A stretch of 64,000 nucleotides of DNA from [Actinomadura] parvosata subsp. kistnae. Its GTDB lineage: Bacteria > Actinomycetota > Actinomycetes > Streptosporangiales > Streptosporangiaceae. The stretch spans positions 372,001 through 436,000 of the forward strand of contig NZ_OOHJ01000015.1 in the NCBI RefSeq assembly GCF_900323885.1, read 5' to 3'. Below the pieces are notes generated by a model. That model was not told the DNA's origin. It saw nothing but the letters and a program-made list of their open reading frames with translations, and ran no database searches. The position numbers and the translations under genes were made by a program. Shown here one piece after another: positions 24,406 to 33,076 of this stretch (within the stretch, counting starts at the first letter, position 1; the number at the start of each line of letters is the position of its first letter).

Positions 24406-25583
24406 GGATCCGCTACATGCTGCTGCACGCCTACGGCATGGGCGGCACCATCCGCACCGTGGTCAACCAGGCCAACGCGATGGCGGCGGCCGGCCACGAC
24501 GTCGAGATCGTCAGCGTGGTCCGGCGCAGGACCGAGCCGCAGTTCGCGATCGACCCGCTGGTGCGCCTGTCGACGCTGGTGGACCAGCGCGCGGGCGTCA
24601 CCGCAGACTCCCTGGCCCGCAAGGTGTGGCGGCGGGCCCGCGGCAAGATCGTCCCGTACGGCGAGTTCGCCGCCGAGTACTTCACCGAGCGCGTCGAGGC
24701 GGCCGTCATCGAGTACGTCTCCGGCCTGCGTGACGGCATCCTGGTCACCACCCGTCCCGCGCTCAACCTCATCGCCGCCCGCCGCGCCTCCTCCAGCGTG
24801 ATCCGCGTCGCCCAGGAGCACATGAACCTCGCCTCCTACCATGAGCGGGTCCGCGAGCAGATCGCCCGCCACTACGGCCGCTTCGACGCGATCGCCGTGC
24901 TCACCGAGACCAGCCGCCGCGAGTACCGCAAGCTGCTGAAGGACACGCCGGTCGTGCGCATCCCCAACGCGGTGCACATGGACGAGCGCAAGCACTCCGA
25001 CCAGAGCGAGCCGATCGTGATCGCCGTGGGCCGGTTGGTGCCGCAGAAGGGCTTCGACATGCTCATCCCGGCCTTCGCGGCCACCGCGGAGGAGCACCCG
25101 GAGTGGAAGCTGCGCATCTTCGGCACCGGCCCGTCGAAGGAGCGGCTGCAGAAGCGCATCGACGAGCTCGGCGCGGGCGACCGGATCCGGCTGATGGGCC
25201 GCAGCAACCGCATCCACGAGGAGCTGGCCAGGGCGTCGGTGTACGCGCTCAGCTCCCGCATCGAGGGCCTGCCGATGGCCATGATCGAGGCGATGGGCCA
25301 CGCGCTGCCGATCGTCGCCTTCGACTGCCCGACCGGGCCCGCCGACGTGCTGACCCCCGGCAAGGACGGCCTGCTCGTGCCGCCCCGCAACGTGCCCGCC
25401 ATGACGGAGGCGCTCGGCCGGGTGATGGGCGATCGCGAGCTGCGGCTGCGCCTGGGCGCCACCGCGGCCGAGACGGCCTACGGCTACACCCCGCACGTCG
25501 TGATGCCGATGTGGGAGAAGCTGTTCACGGCGCTGGCCGACCGCCGGCCGATCGACGCCGACCTGCTGAAGGCCACCCGCTAA
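24402..25583 (+). CDS. GT4-family glycosyltransferase
   Basis: 393 residues with the GT-B fold. The N-terminal domain begins IRYMLLHAYGMGGTIRTVVNQANAMAAAGHDVEIVS; the C-terminal domain contains VGRLVPQKGFDMLIPAF, FGTGPSKERLQKRI and SSRIEGLPMAMIEAMGHALPIVAFD, the EX7E nucleotide-sugar site of retaining family 4 enzymes. It adds a sugar to an acceptor, perhaps in the cell envelope. The ATG at 24402 overlaps the sulfotransferase stop, making a two-gene operon. Its stop overlaps the stop of the convergent dioxygenase by a few bases. Confidence 0.92.
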   Translation: MRIRYMLLHAYGMGGTIRTVVNQANAMAAAGHDVEIVSVVRRRTEPQFAIDPLVRLSTLVDQRAGVTADSLARKVWRRARGKIVPYGEFAAEYFTERVEAAVIEYVSGLRDGILVTTRPALNLIAARRASSSVIRVAQEHMNLASYHERVREQIARHYGRFDAIAVLTETSRREYRKLLKDTPVVRIPNAVHMDERKHSDQSEPIVIAVGRLVPQKGFDMLIPAFAATAEEHPEWKLRIFGTGPSKERLQKRIDELGAGDRIRLMGRSNRIHEELARASVYALSSRIEGLPMAMIEAMGHALPIVAFDCPTGPADVLTPGKDGLLVPPRNVPAMTEALGRVMGDRELRLRLGATAAETAYGYTPHVVMPMWEKLFTALADRRPIDADLLKATR

Positions 25584-26509
25584 CGCCTTCGACGATCCCC
25601 GGACGCGTCCGGCACCGGCCGGTGCGCGTCCGACCCTTCCTTCTCAGGGGCGAGGACGATGTCGAAGCGCACCCGCGTCCACGGCCCCTCGATCCGCCGC
25701 CCGCCCGGCGCCGGGGTGCCGGGCTCCTGCCGGACGAAGTCCTTGACCAGCGACTCCTTGACGCCGAACACGCTGTCGCGCCCCAGGTACGCGCAGCCGC
25801 GGACGAAGATGTGCGTCACCAGCGTGCGCAGCCCCTCGGCGGAGACCAGGAAGTGCAGGTGCGAGGCGCGCATCGGCGAGCGCCCGGTGGCTCTCAGCAG
25901 GTCGCCGACCGGGCCGTCGGCCGGGATCGGGTACGGCGTCGGCGTGACCCCCCAGAAGGCGAAGCGGCCCTGGTCGTCGCTGTGCAGGCAGGCGCGGCCC
26001 GCCGTGCGGCCGTCGCCGTACTGGACGTCGTAGAAGCCGTCGGCGTCGGCCTCCCACACCTCGATCCTGGCGCCGGGCACCGGCGCGCCCGCCGTGTCGG
26101 TGACCACGCCCTCCACCCAGCACGGCTCGCCCGCCGCGCCGCCGGGCAGCTCGCCGCCGATCGGGATCTCCGGCGCGCCCTCGGTGAAGAACGGCCCGAG
26201 CACGGTCGCCTCGGTGGCGTCGCCGCGTGCCTCGTTGTTGACCGCGATCGTCTGCATCGACAGGCCCAGCACGTCGGACAGCAGGATGAACTCCTGCCGC
26301 CGGTCGTCGGTGATGTGCCCGCAGGCGGTGAGGAAGCCGATCGCCGCCTCCCACTCCTCCGTGGTCAGCCGGGTCTCGCGGACGAACGCGTGCAGGTGCC
26401 TGACCAGGGCCTGGACGAGCTGCTTGAGCCGGGGCGACGGCGTGCCCTCGAAGGCCGCCAGCACCTGCTCGACCAGGGCCTGCTCACGGGCGTCCTGCTC
26501 CTCGCTCAT
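25580..26509 (-). CDS. intradiol ring-cleavage dioxygenase (catechol/hydroxyquinol 1,2-dioxygenase)
   Basis: 309 residues. An N-terminal helical dimerisation domain (1-100; QEFILLSDVLGLSMQTIAVNN) precedes the catalytic beta domain. The iron ligands of this class can be read at Tyr160 (DADGFYDVQ), Tyr193 (TPYPIP), His217 and His219 (SHLHF). It cleaves catechol or hydroxyquinol between the two hydroxyls; the N-terminal motif VLGPFF with TEGAPEIP fits hydroxyquinol dioxygenases slightly better. It is the last gene of the gentisate operon, 6 bases after the hydroxylase, although gentisate cleavage does not require it. Confidence 0.9.
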   Translation of the reverse strand: MSEEQDAREQALVEQVLAAFEGTPSPRLKQLVQALVRHLHAFVRETRLTTEEWEAAIGFLTACGHITDDRRQEFILLSDVLGLSMQTIAVNNEARGDATEATVLGPFFTEGAPEIPIGGELPGGAAGEPCWVEGVVTDTAGAPVPGARIEVWEADADGFYDVQYGDGRTAGRACLHSDDQGRFAFWGVTPTPYPIPADGPVGDLLRATGRSPMRASHLHFLVSAEGLRTLVTHIFVRGCAYLGRDSVFGVKESLVKDFVRQEPGTPAPGGRRIEGPWTRVRFDIVLAPEKEGSDAHRPVPDASGDRRRR

Positions 26510-26515
26510 GCCCCA

Positions 26516-27727
26516 CTATGACACGATCGCCCCGGCTCCCGGGAACATCGGCGGCTCCTGCTCGGGGGTGAGCGCGGTCGGCCCGAACAGCCAGTCCACG
26601 TAGGTGTAGTCGTGCACGTCGCGCCCGCGCAGCACGTCGTTGCGCCACAGCCGCTGGTCTCCGTCGTGGTGCCACAGGTTCCCCCAGGCGCGCGCGGTCG
26701 TCACCACGCGGCGGCAGTGCTCGGGACGGACGGCGTCGTACGCCGCCAGCACCGCGTCCCAGTCACCGTTACCGCCCGCGTGCTCCGACAGCACCCAGGC
26801 GTCCTCGATCGCCATCACCGCGCCCTGCGCCAGGTACTGCAGCGGCGGGTGCGCCGCGTCGCCGGTGAGGGCGATCCTGCCGGTGACCCAGCTCATGATC
26901 GGGTCCCGGTCGAACATCCGCCACCAGCGGTCCCGCCACATCAGCGGCAGCCCCGCCCGCACCTGCGCGCACGTGTGCTCGAAGGCCGCGTCCAGCTCGT
27001 CGGGCGTGCCCCACTCGGCTTCGCCGGCCAGCGCCTTGGGCGACTCGAACACCGCTACCTGGTTGAACATCTCCCCCTGGCGCAGCGGGTACTGCACGAA
27101 GTGGCAGCGGGGGCCGATGTAGACGACGACGTCCTTGGGGTGCACGTCGAGGCCGCTCACCTCGTGGAACGGCACGGCGCCGCGGTAGGCGACGTACGCG
27201 GAGCTGACCGGCTCGTCGTCGCTCAGCAGGCGGCGGGCCACCGAGTGCAGCCCGTCGGCCGCGATCACCACCCGGCCGAACTCCCGCCCGCCCTCATGCA
27301 CCGCCACGGCACCGCCCGCGGCCTGCTCGTACCCGGTCACCGTGACGCTCGTGACCAGGTCCACGCCCGCCTCGCGGCAGGCGCGCAGCAGTGTGCCGTG
27401 CAGGTCGCTGCGGTGGATCACCACGTAAGGGAAGCCGTAGCGGCGCTCCACGTCGTGCAGGTCGAGCCGGGTCAGGACGCTGCCGTCGAGGGCGTCCTTC
27501 ATGACGATGTGCTCGGGGAGCACGCCCAGCGAGACGATCTCGTCGAGCAGGCCCCAGTGGTCGAGGATGCGGGTGCAGTTGGGCGCGATCTGCAGGCCGG
27601 CGCCGACCTCGCCGAACTCCCTCGCCCGCTCCAGCACCCGCACCCGCAGGCCCTTGCGGCTGAGGGCGAGGGCGTTGGCCAGGCCGCCGATGCCGCCGCC
27701 CACCACCACTACGTCGACACTGGTCAT
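26516..27727 (-). CDS. 3-hydroxybenzoate 6-hydroxylase (FAD monooxygenase)
   Basis: 403 residues. VVVGGGIGGLANALAL binds FAD, VIAADGLHSVARRL is the DG motif and IALTGDAAHPPLQYLAQGAVMAIEDA the GD motif. The segments GPRCHFVQYPLR, EMFNQVAVFESP, WRDRWWRMFDRDPI and YTYVDWLFG closely resemble the characterised Rhodococcus 3-hydroxybenzoate 6-hydroxylase as I recall it. It converts 3-hydroxybenzoate to gentisate with NADH and oxygen. Genes for gentisate cleavage lie upstream in the same operon, supporting the assignment. A salicylate 5-hydroxylase-like specificity cannot be fully excluded. Confidence 0.88.
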   Translation of the reverse strand: MTSVDVVVVGGGIGGLANALALSRKGLRVRVLERAREFGEVGAGLQIAPNCTRILDHWGLLDEIVSLGVLPEHIVMKDALDGSVLTRLDLHDVERRYGFPYVVIHRSDLHGTLLRACREAGVDLVTSVTVTGYEQAAGGAVAVHEGGREFGRVVIAADGLHSVARRLLSDDEPVSSAYVAYRGAVPFHEVSGLDVHPKDVVVYIGPRCHFVQYPLRQGEMFNQVAVFESPKALAGEAEWGTPDELDAAFEHTCAQVRAGLPLMWRDRWWRMFDRDPIMSWVTGRIALTGDAAHPPLQYLAQGAVMAIEDAWVLSEHAGGNGDWDAVLAAYDAVRPEHCRRVVTTARAWGNLWHHDGDQRLWRNDVLRGRDVHDYTYVDWLFGPTALTPEQEPPMFPGAGAIVS

Positions 27728-27752
27728 CCGGGGTGTTCCTCTCGTCGGGGGG

Positions 27753-28466
27753 CTAGAGCCAGCGCGGCAGGGCGGGTGCGGGGCGGCCGCCCGGGCCGCT
27801 CGCCCGGCCGGACAGGTAGGCGGCCAGCTCGGCGAGGGTGCCGGTGACGGTCACGGGGCCGTCCCCGGTGCCGGAGACGTGCCACGTACCGTCGTGATCC
27901 GTCGCCTCGAGCAGGAGCGCGGGGCCGTCGGCGGCGCCGGAGCGCTTGGCGGCGATGTCGTCGACCAGGGCCGCGAGGAAGTCCGGCGGGAGGTCGGCGA
28001 AGCCGACGCCCGCGCCGAGATCGACGGCGTGCACCATGACCTCCCGCGCCCGCAGCCACGGGATCTCGGTCGCCGGGACGGTACGGCCCTGCGCGGTGCG
28101 CACCGGCCGGGCCCACTGCCGCTCGTCCAGCCCGGACAGCCGCTTCTCCAGCAGCCCGGCGGAGGTCGCGGCCCAGGACCGCAGCTCGGCCGGGGACCGC
28201 ACCGCGCCCGTGCGGATGTCGGCGTCGCGCTGCTCGAACGAGGTGTACATGGGGCGCTCCTCGCCCGTGCTCGCCCAGTGCGCCAGATTGAGCAGCGCGT
28301 CGGCGTTCGCGGCGACGTGCGCCAGCAGGTGCCTGCCGGTCCAGCCGGTCAGCGCCGTCGGCCGGTCCAGCCGGTCGTCGGGCAGGCGGGCGAGCGCGTC
28401 GAAGAACGTGCCGGTGCCCTCGGCCATCCAGCGCAGGCTGTCGGCCAGGCTCCGCCGGGCCGCCAT
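27753..28466 (-). CDS. maleylpyruvate isomerase, mycothiol-dependent type
   Basis: 237 residues. The N-terminal four-helix DinB/MDMPI domain contains LTGWTGRHLLAHVAANADALLNLAHWA, with metal-ligand histidines, and WLRAREVMVHAVDLGAGVGFADLPPDF, the conserved second half. The C-terminal domain (WHVSGTGDGPVTVTGTLAELAAYLSGR) is the usual small sterol-carrier-like module. Characterised relatives isomerise maleylpyruvate to fumarylpyruvate using mycothiol, the thiol of actinomycetes. It lies between the fumarylpyruvate hydrolase (1-base overlap) and the hydroxylase (25-base gap). Confidence 0.92.
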   Translation of the reverse strand: MAARRSLADSLRWMAEGTGTFFDALARLPDDRLDRPTALTGWTGRHLLAHVAANADALLNLAHWASTGEERPMYTSFEQRDADIRTGAVRSPAELRSWAATSAGLLEKRLSGLDERQWARPVRTAQGRTVPATEIPWLRAREVMVHAVDLGAGVGFADLPPDFLAALVDDIAAKRSGAADGPALLLEATDHDGTWHVSGTGDGPVTVTGTLAELAAYLSGRASGPGGRPAPALPRWL

Positions 28467-29320
28467 CAGGAGACCCCCTCAGCGGCGGCGGGCTTCTCCG
28501 CCACCGCCTTCGACTCCGCGCGGCCCAGGCCGGTGATCTCGGTGGCCAGGACGCTGCCGTCGGTGAGGTAGCGGGCGGGCTCGCGGGCGTGCCCCACCCC
28601 GCCGGGCGTGCCCGTCGCGATCACGTCGCCCGGGTTGAGTGTGACGATCGTGGAGACGTACCGGACCAGCGCGACGGGGTCGAAGACCAGGTCCGAGGTG
28701 TCGGCCCGCTGCACCACCTCGCCGTCCACGTACCCGGTCAGGGTGAGCGAGGGGCGGGTGCCACCGGGCAGCTCGTCCGGGGTGACCAGGTACGGGCCGA
28801 ACGGCGTGCTGGCCTCCCACGTCTTGCCCTGCAACCACACCGGCGAGCGGTACTGCCAGTCGCGCATGGTGACGTCGTTGAGCACGGCGAACCCGGCGAT
28901 GGCCGCCTCCGCCTCCGCCTCACCGGCCCGCCGCACCCGCCCGCCGATGACGACGGCCAGCTCGGCCTCCCAGTCCACCTGGCCGGACTCGGGCGGCAGC
29001 CGGATCTCGTCGTACGCGCCGATCAGCGCCTCGGCGTACTTGGCGAACAGCGTCGGATACCGGGGCAGCTCGCGGCCCATCTCCAGGATGTGCGTGCGGT
29101 AGTTCAGCCCGATGCAGACGATCTTGCCGGGGCGGGGCACGACCGGCGCGAACCCGGCGCTCTCGACCGCGTCGCCGTCCGCCCGCGCGGCACGCTCGGC
29201 CCAGCCCGGCCGGGCCAGCAGCTCGCCCACGTCGGCGGCGCCCAGATCCACGAGAGCGTCCCCGTCCACGCGCACCGCCCTGGTCCGGCCATCGGACGTG
29301 CGGATGGTGGCCAGCCTCAT
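28466..29320 (-). CDS. fumarylpyruvate hydrolase (FAA hydrolase family)
   Basis: 284 residues. KIVCIGLNYRTHILEMGRELPRYPTLFAKY opens the FAH fold, and VDWEAELAVVIGG carries acidic metal ligands; GFAVLNDVTMRDWQYRSPVWLQGKTWEASTPFGPYLV and ATGTPGGVGHAREPARYL are conserved. In this operon it should split fumarylpyruvate to fumarate and pyruvate. Its ATG overlaps the stop of the gentisate dioxygenase (ATGA), and its stop touches the isomerase start, so expression is tightly coupled. Confidence 0.9.
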   Translation of the reverse strand: MRLATIRTSDGRTRAVRVDGDALVDLGAADVGELLARPGWAERAARADGDAVESAGFAPVVPRPGKIVCIGLNYRTHILEMGRELPRYPTLFAKYAEALIGAYDEIRLPPESGQVDWEAELAVVIGGRVRRAGEAEAEAAIAGFAVLNDVTMRDWQYRSPVWLQGKTWEASTPFGPYLVTPDELPGGTRPSLTLTGYVDGEVVQRADTSDLVFDPVALVRYVSTIVTLNPGDVIATGTPGGVGHAREPARYLTDGSVLATEITGLGRAESKAVAEKPAAAEGVS

Positions 29321-30468
29321 GCCTGGTCGTTCCCTTCCACGGTGACCCGGTCGAGGTGCAGCGCCTCGAAGACCGGCCCGTCGCTGAACCTGAACAGATC
29401 GAGCGCGCCCGAGTCGGAGTCGGACGCCGACGCCTCGGACCTGGCCGAGAACGGCTGCCACGACGGCACCACGAACAGGTCGCCGCGCGTCACCGACCAC
29501 GACGAGTCGCCGACCGTGACGCGCCCGCTGCCGTCGAACACCTGGAACACCGACGAGCCCGCCTCGCGGCGCGGCGCGGTCTCTGCCCCGGCCCGGATCC
29601 GGTGCATCTCCGCCCGGATGGTGGGCAGCACGTCGCCGCCGGTGGTGGGGTTGGTGTAGCGGACGGCCGCGTGGCCCGGCTCGACCGTCCCCGCGTGCCC
29701 CTCCGCCTCCAGGTCGAGCTGGTCGGCCAGCGCGCGGTCCGTGTCGGCCCAGCGGTAGGCCAGCAGCGGGGTGCCCGGCCGCGGGCCGGGCGCGGAGACG
29801 GGGCGCAGGCCCGGATGCCCCCACAGCCGCTCCGAGCGGGAGCGGTCCGGGGTGGTGCGCTCGGCGTCGGAGATCCGGTCCCGGCCGAACTCGAAGAACT
29901 GGGCGTCCACGGCGTACTGGAACGGGATGTCCAGGCCGTCGATCCAGGCCATCGGCTCGGCCGCGCCGTTGTGGTGGGCGTGCCAGTTCCAGCCCACCTG
30001 GGGCAGGAAGTCGCCGCGCCGCATCGGCACCGGGTCGCGCCCGACGACCGTCCACACGCCCTCGCCCTCGACGACGAACCGGAACGCGTGCTGCGTGTGC
30101 CGGTGCTCCGGCGCGTCCTCACCCGGCATCAGGTACTGGATCGCCGCCCACAGCGTCGGCGTGGCGAACGGCCGGCCGCCCAGCCCCGGGTTCGCCAGCG
30201 CGATCGCCCGCCGCTCCCCGCCGCGGCCGACCGGCACCAGGTGCCCGGCCCGCTCCGCCAGGGCCAGCAGGCTCCGCCAGCGCCACAGGTGCGGGACCGC
30301 CTTCGAGCGCGGGTGCGGCGGCATCAGGTCGCCGATCTCCGTCCAGAGCGGGATCAGCAGCTCCCGCTCGAAGCCGCGGTACAGCTCTTCCAGCGCGGGC
30401 GACGGCGGCGGCTGGTCCGGGGCGTCGACCACGGCGAGGCGCACCGGATGGTTCGCGGTGTGGGTCAT
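29317..30468 (-). CDS. gentisate 1,2-dioxygenase
   Basis: 383 residues with two cupin domains. The first has EHRHTQHAFRFVVEGEGVWTVVGRDPVPMRRGDFLPQVGWNWHAHHN, where His residues bind Fe(II); the second holds SSVFQVFDGSGRVTVGDSSWSVTRGDLFVVPSWQPFSA. YRGFERELLIPLWTEIGDLMPPHPRSKAVPHLWRW is the N-terminal signature of the family. It inserts oxygen into gentisate to give maleylpyruvate. It is the first gene of a five-gene operon, preceded by GAAGGAG, and divergent from the IclR regulator. Confidence 0.94.
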   Translation of the reverse strand: MTHTANHPVRLAVVDAPDQPPPSPALEELYRGFERELLIPLWTEIGDLMPPHPRSKAVPHLWRWRSLLALAERAGHLVPVGRGGERRAIALANPGLGGRPFATPTLWAAIQYLMPGEDAPEHRHTQHAFRFVVEGEGVWTVVGRDPVPMRRGDFLPQVGWNWHAHHNGAAEPMAWIDGLDIPFQYAVDAQFFEFGRDRISDAERTTPDRSRSERLWGHPGLRPVSAPGPRPGTPLLAYRWADTDRALADQLDLEAEGHAGTVEPGHAAVRYTNPTTGGDVLPTIRAEMHRIRAGAETAPRREAGSSVFQVFDGSGRVTVGDSSWSVTRGDLFVVPSWQPFSARSEASASDSDSGALDLFRFSDGPVFEALHLDRVTVEGNDQA

Positions 30469-30528
30469 CTCGGCTCCTTCGGGCGTGCGGCTCGATGCCG
30501 TCGGTGCCAGCTTGTAGCCTGGGCGCGC

Positions 30529-30548
30529 CAGAAGAACAGGACATTCTG
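30529..30548. promoter_or_regulatory. candidate IclR operator between the divergent units
   Basis: CAGAA (30529-30533) and TTCTG (30544-30548) form an imperfect palindrome in the gap between the gentisate operon and the regulator gene, just before the 23-nt repeats. IclR-type proteins commonly bind such short palindromes. Assignment is tentative. Confidence 0.3.
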
Positions 30549-30552
30549 CTCT

Positions 30553-30614
30553 GAAGAATCCGCCGAACCTGCTGTGAAGAATCCGCCGGACCCGCTGTGA
30601 AGAATCCGCCGAAC
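30553..30614 (+). repeat. three 23-nt direct repeats over the iclR start
   Basis: GAAGAATCCGCCGRAC recurs at 30553, 30576 and 30599, each 23 bases apart. The third copy contains the first codons of the regulator, whose GTG is 30597-30599. The second copy likewise begins with GTG (30574) and runs 8 codons to a TGA that overlaps the real GTG; the first has CTG at 30551 and a TGA overlapping the second GTG. The duplication thus creates two micro-frames chained by 4-base overlaps. Confidence 0.75.
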
Positions 30615-31364
30615 TACGCCATCCGCAGCGTCGACCACGCGCTGCAGCTCGCCGTCATGCTGCAGGTGGAAGGGCCGCTCGGCGTCGGCGAGGCCGCCGA
30701 ACGGCTCGGCGTCGTGCCCTCCACGGCGCACCGGCTGCTCGCCATGCTGGTGTACCGCGACTTCGCCGTGCAGCTCGAAGACCGCCGGTACGCGGCCGGG
30801 CCCGTGCTCTCGCTCGGCGCCAGCTCCCTGTCCCACACCTCGCGCCTGCGCGCGATCGCCATGCCGCACCTGGCGGCGCTGGTCGAGCGGGTACGCGAGA
30901 GCGCGAACCTCGTCATCCTGGCCGGCGACCACGTCCGGTTCATCGGCACCGTGGAGTGCGCCCAGGCGCTGCGGGTCGGCAACCGCGAAGGCATGGTCTT
31001 CCCCGCCCACCTGGCGTCCGGCGGCAAGGTCATGCTCGCCGACCTGCCGCCCGAGCGGCTCGACCTCCTCTACAGCGCGGAGAAGTGGGCCGACCGGCCC
31101 GAGCAGCGGCCCAACCTGGCGGCGCTGCGCCGCGAGCTGCGCACGACGCGGGAGCGCGGGTTCGCCATCAACGCGGGCCGCACCGAAGCGGGCGTCACCG
31201 CCGTCGGCCGGGCTGTGCGCGGCGCCGACGGCACGGCCCAGGCGGCCGTGTCGGTGTCGATGCCCACCACGCGCTTCTCGCGGGACCTGCTGCCCGGCCT
31301 GGTCGGCGCGCTGGCCGCGACCGCGCGCGACATCGAGGCGGAGCTGCGCGGCGCCGCCATGTGA
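30597..31364 (+). CDS. IclR-family regulator of the gentisate operon
   Basis: 255 residues: N-terminal winged helix (IRSVDHALQLAVMLQVEGPLGVGEAAERLGVVPSTAHRLLAMLVYRDF) and C-terminal effector-binding domain (GTVECAQALRVGNREGMVFPAHLASGGKVMLAD, FAINAGRTEAGVTAVGRAV). IclR proteins sense aromatic acids or their metabolites and act as activators or repressors of adjacent catabolic genes; here the divergent gentisate operon is the obvious target. The GTG at 30597 agrees with the family N-terminus (KNPPxYAIRSVDHAL). Its upstream region contains two further copies of the start segment. Confidence 0.92.
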   Translation: MKNPPNYAIRSVDHALQLAVMLQVEGPLGVGEAAERLGVVPSTAHRLLAMLVYRDFAVQLEDRRYAAGPVLSLGASSLSHTSRLRAIAMPHLAALVERVRESANLVILAGDHVRFIGTVECAQALRVGNREGMVFPAHLASGGKVMLADLPPERLDLLYSAEKWADRPEQRPNLAALRRELRTTRERGFAINAGRTEAGVTAVGRAVRGADGTAQAAVSVSMPTTRFSRDLLPGLVGALAATARDIEAELRGAAM

Positions 31365-31392
31365 GCCCTCCTGTCTTGGGCGGCCGGCTCCA

Positions 31393-33015
31393 TCAGCACA
31401 TGGTCCAGGTCGCCGACTTGCTCCTGCGCTGCGGGGAGGTGAGCTGGAAGACCACGGTGTGGGACGTGCCCAGCTCCGGCCTGACCTCCTTCTTCGAGCC
31501 GAAGTAGTCGCTCTTGCCGTAGGACGGGATCCTCCTGGAGCCGCTCTCCAGCACCTGGCCGTCCACGATCCACTGGTAGGAGAACGGGGCGCCCGCCTGG
31601 CTCGCGTCCAGGCCGATGCCGAAGCCGATCGAGCCGGTGTAGCAGGTCACGCCCTCAGGGTTGATCTTCGACGCGCCGGCGACCCGCACGTACGCGAGGC
31701 TGAACGAGGCCGCCGCCGGCCGCGTCTTCCTCGCACTGGCGGACGGCGACGGCCGGCTGGCCGCCGTCCGCGTCCGGGACGGGGTGGGGCGCGGCCGCGT
31801 GGTCGTGACGGTGGGCGACGGGGTGCTCTTGGGGGTCCTTCTGGGCGTGCTTTTTGGGGTGCTTCGGGGAGTGCTTTCGGGGGTGCTTCGGGGAGTGGAC
31901 GGCGTGGTGCGGGCGCGGTGCTTGCTTCTCGTGGCGGACGGGGTCGGCTCGCCGGAGCCGGCCGCCAGCACCGGCGTCACGGGGGTGTCGCCGGACCGGA
32001 CGTTCCACACGACGACCCCGGCCACCAGGCACGCGACCAGCCCACCCGAAACCCCGGCGACCAACGGCAACCGCCGCCGCCCCCGGCCCACCGGCGGGGC
32101 GGGCGCCGCATGGTGAGCGGGCGGGGCATGGTGAGCGGGCGCGGCATGGTGAGCGGGCGCCGCATGGTGAGCGGGCGCGGCGTGCGCGGCGGGGCCGTCG
32201 CCGAGGAGGTGCAACAGGACGTCCTGCATGCTCGGCCGGGCCGCCGGGTCCTTGGCCAGGCAGGCGGAGACGATCGGGCGCAGCGGCGCCGGCAGGTCGC
32301 CGAGGAACGGCTCCTGGTTCAGGATGCGGTTGATGACCGCGGGCAGCGAGTCGTCACCGAACGGCGGCGTGCCCGTACCGGCGAACACGATGACCGAGGC
32401 CCAGGCGAACACGTCCGCCGCCGGCCCGACGGGCGCGCCGGCGAGCTGCTCGGGCGCCAGGTACGCGGGCGTGCCGACGACGCCGCTGGCCGCGGTGAGC
32501 GCGGTGCCGGCGGCGCGGGCGAGGCCGAAGTCGATGACGCGCGGCCCGTCGCGCCCGAGCAGCACGTTGGCGGGCTTGAAGTCGCGGTGCACGATGCCCG
32601 CCCGGTGGATGGCGGCCAGCGCGGTGGCGGTGCTGACGGCCAGCCGCTGCAGGTCGGCGCCGTGGTGGCGGCCCGCCTGCTGGAGCGAGGGCCCTTCGAC
32701 GTACTCGCTGACGATGTACGGCCGCCCGCCCGCGCCGGCGTCGAGCACCTGCGCGACGCAGAACGGCTGCACCCGCCGGGCCGCGTCGACCTCCCGGGCG
32801 AACCGGCCGTCGTCACCGCGCGCGGCCTCCCGCAGCACCTTGACGGCCACCGGCCGCCCGTCCGGCGCCCAGCCCAGGTAGACGACGCTCCGGCCGCCCT
32901 CGCCGAGCCGCCCGGTGATCCGGTACGCGGCGATGGCCTCGGGGTCGCCCGGGCGCAGCGGTTCGGCGTGGGGCATGGGCGGCGGTACTCCTGTGACGGC
33001 CGGGACGGACCCCAT
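31393..33015 (-). CDS. membrane Ser/Thr protein kinase (Hanks type)
   Basis: 540 residues. The kinase domain (about 30-275) has the Gly-rich loop GRLGEGGRSVVYLG, Lys59, HRDFKPAN at 143-150 and DFG at 162-164, so it looks active. A linker of five-residue PAHHA repeats (about 278-305) leads to one membrane helix (LPLVAGVSGGLVACLVAGVVVW). Outside, a long Thr/Pro/Ser stalk (STPRSTPESTPRS-like) carries a C-terminal sensor-like domain with two Cys residues (VTCYTGSIGFG and a terminal TMC). The start may instead be ATG 32976 (MPHAEPLRPGD). Neighbours do not reveal the ligand. Confidence 0.93.
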   Translation of the reverse strand: MGSVPAVTGVPPPMPHAEPLRPGDPEAIAAYRITGRLGEGGRSVVYLGWAPDGRPVAVKVLREAARGDDGRFAREVDAARRVQPFCVAQVLDAGAGGRPYIVSEYVEGPSLQQAGRHHGADLQRLAVSTATALAAIHRAGIVHRDFKPANVLLGRDGPRVIDFGLARAAGTALTAASGVVGTPAYLAPEQLAGAPVGPAADVFAWASVIVFAGTGTPPFGDDSLPAVINRILNQEPFLGDLPAPLRPIVSACLAKDPAARPSMQDVLLHLLGDGPAAHAAPAHHAAPAHHAAPAHHAPPAHHAAPAPPVGRGRRRLPLVAGVSGGLVACLVAGVVVWNVRSGDTPVTPVLAAGSGEPTPSATRSKHRARTTPSTPRSTPESTPRSTPKSTPRRTPKSTPSPTVTTTRPRPTPSRTRTAASRPSPSASARKTRPAAASFSLAYVRVAGASKINPEGVTCYTGSIGFGIGLDASQAGAPFSYQWIVDGQVLESGSRRIPSYGKSDYFGSKKEVRPELGTSHTVVFQLTSPQRRSKSATWTMC

Positions 33016-33076
33016 GCACCTTAGCGAGATAAATCCCGACTTGTAGGTCGTTCCCCAGGGATGAGGCCAGCGGGCC

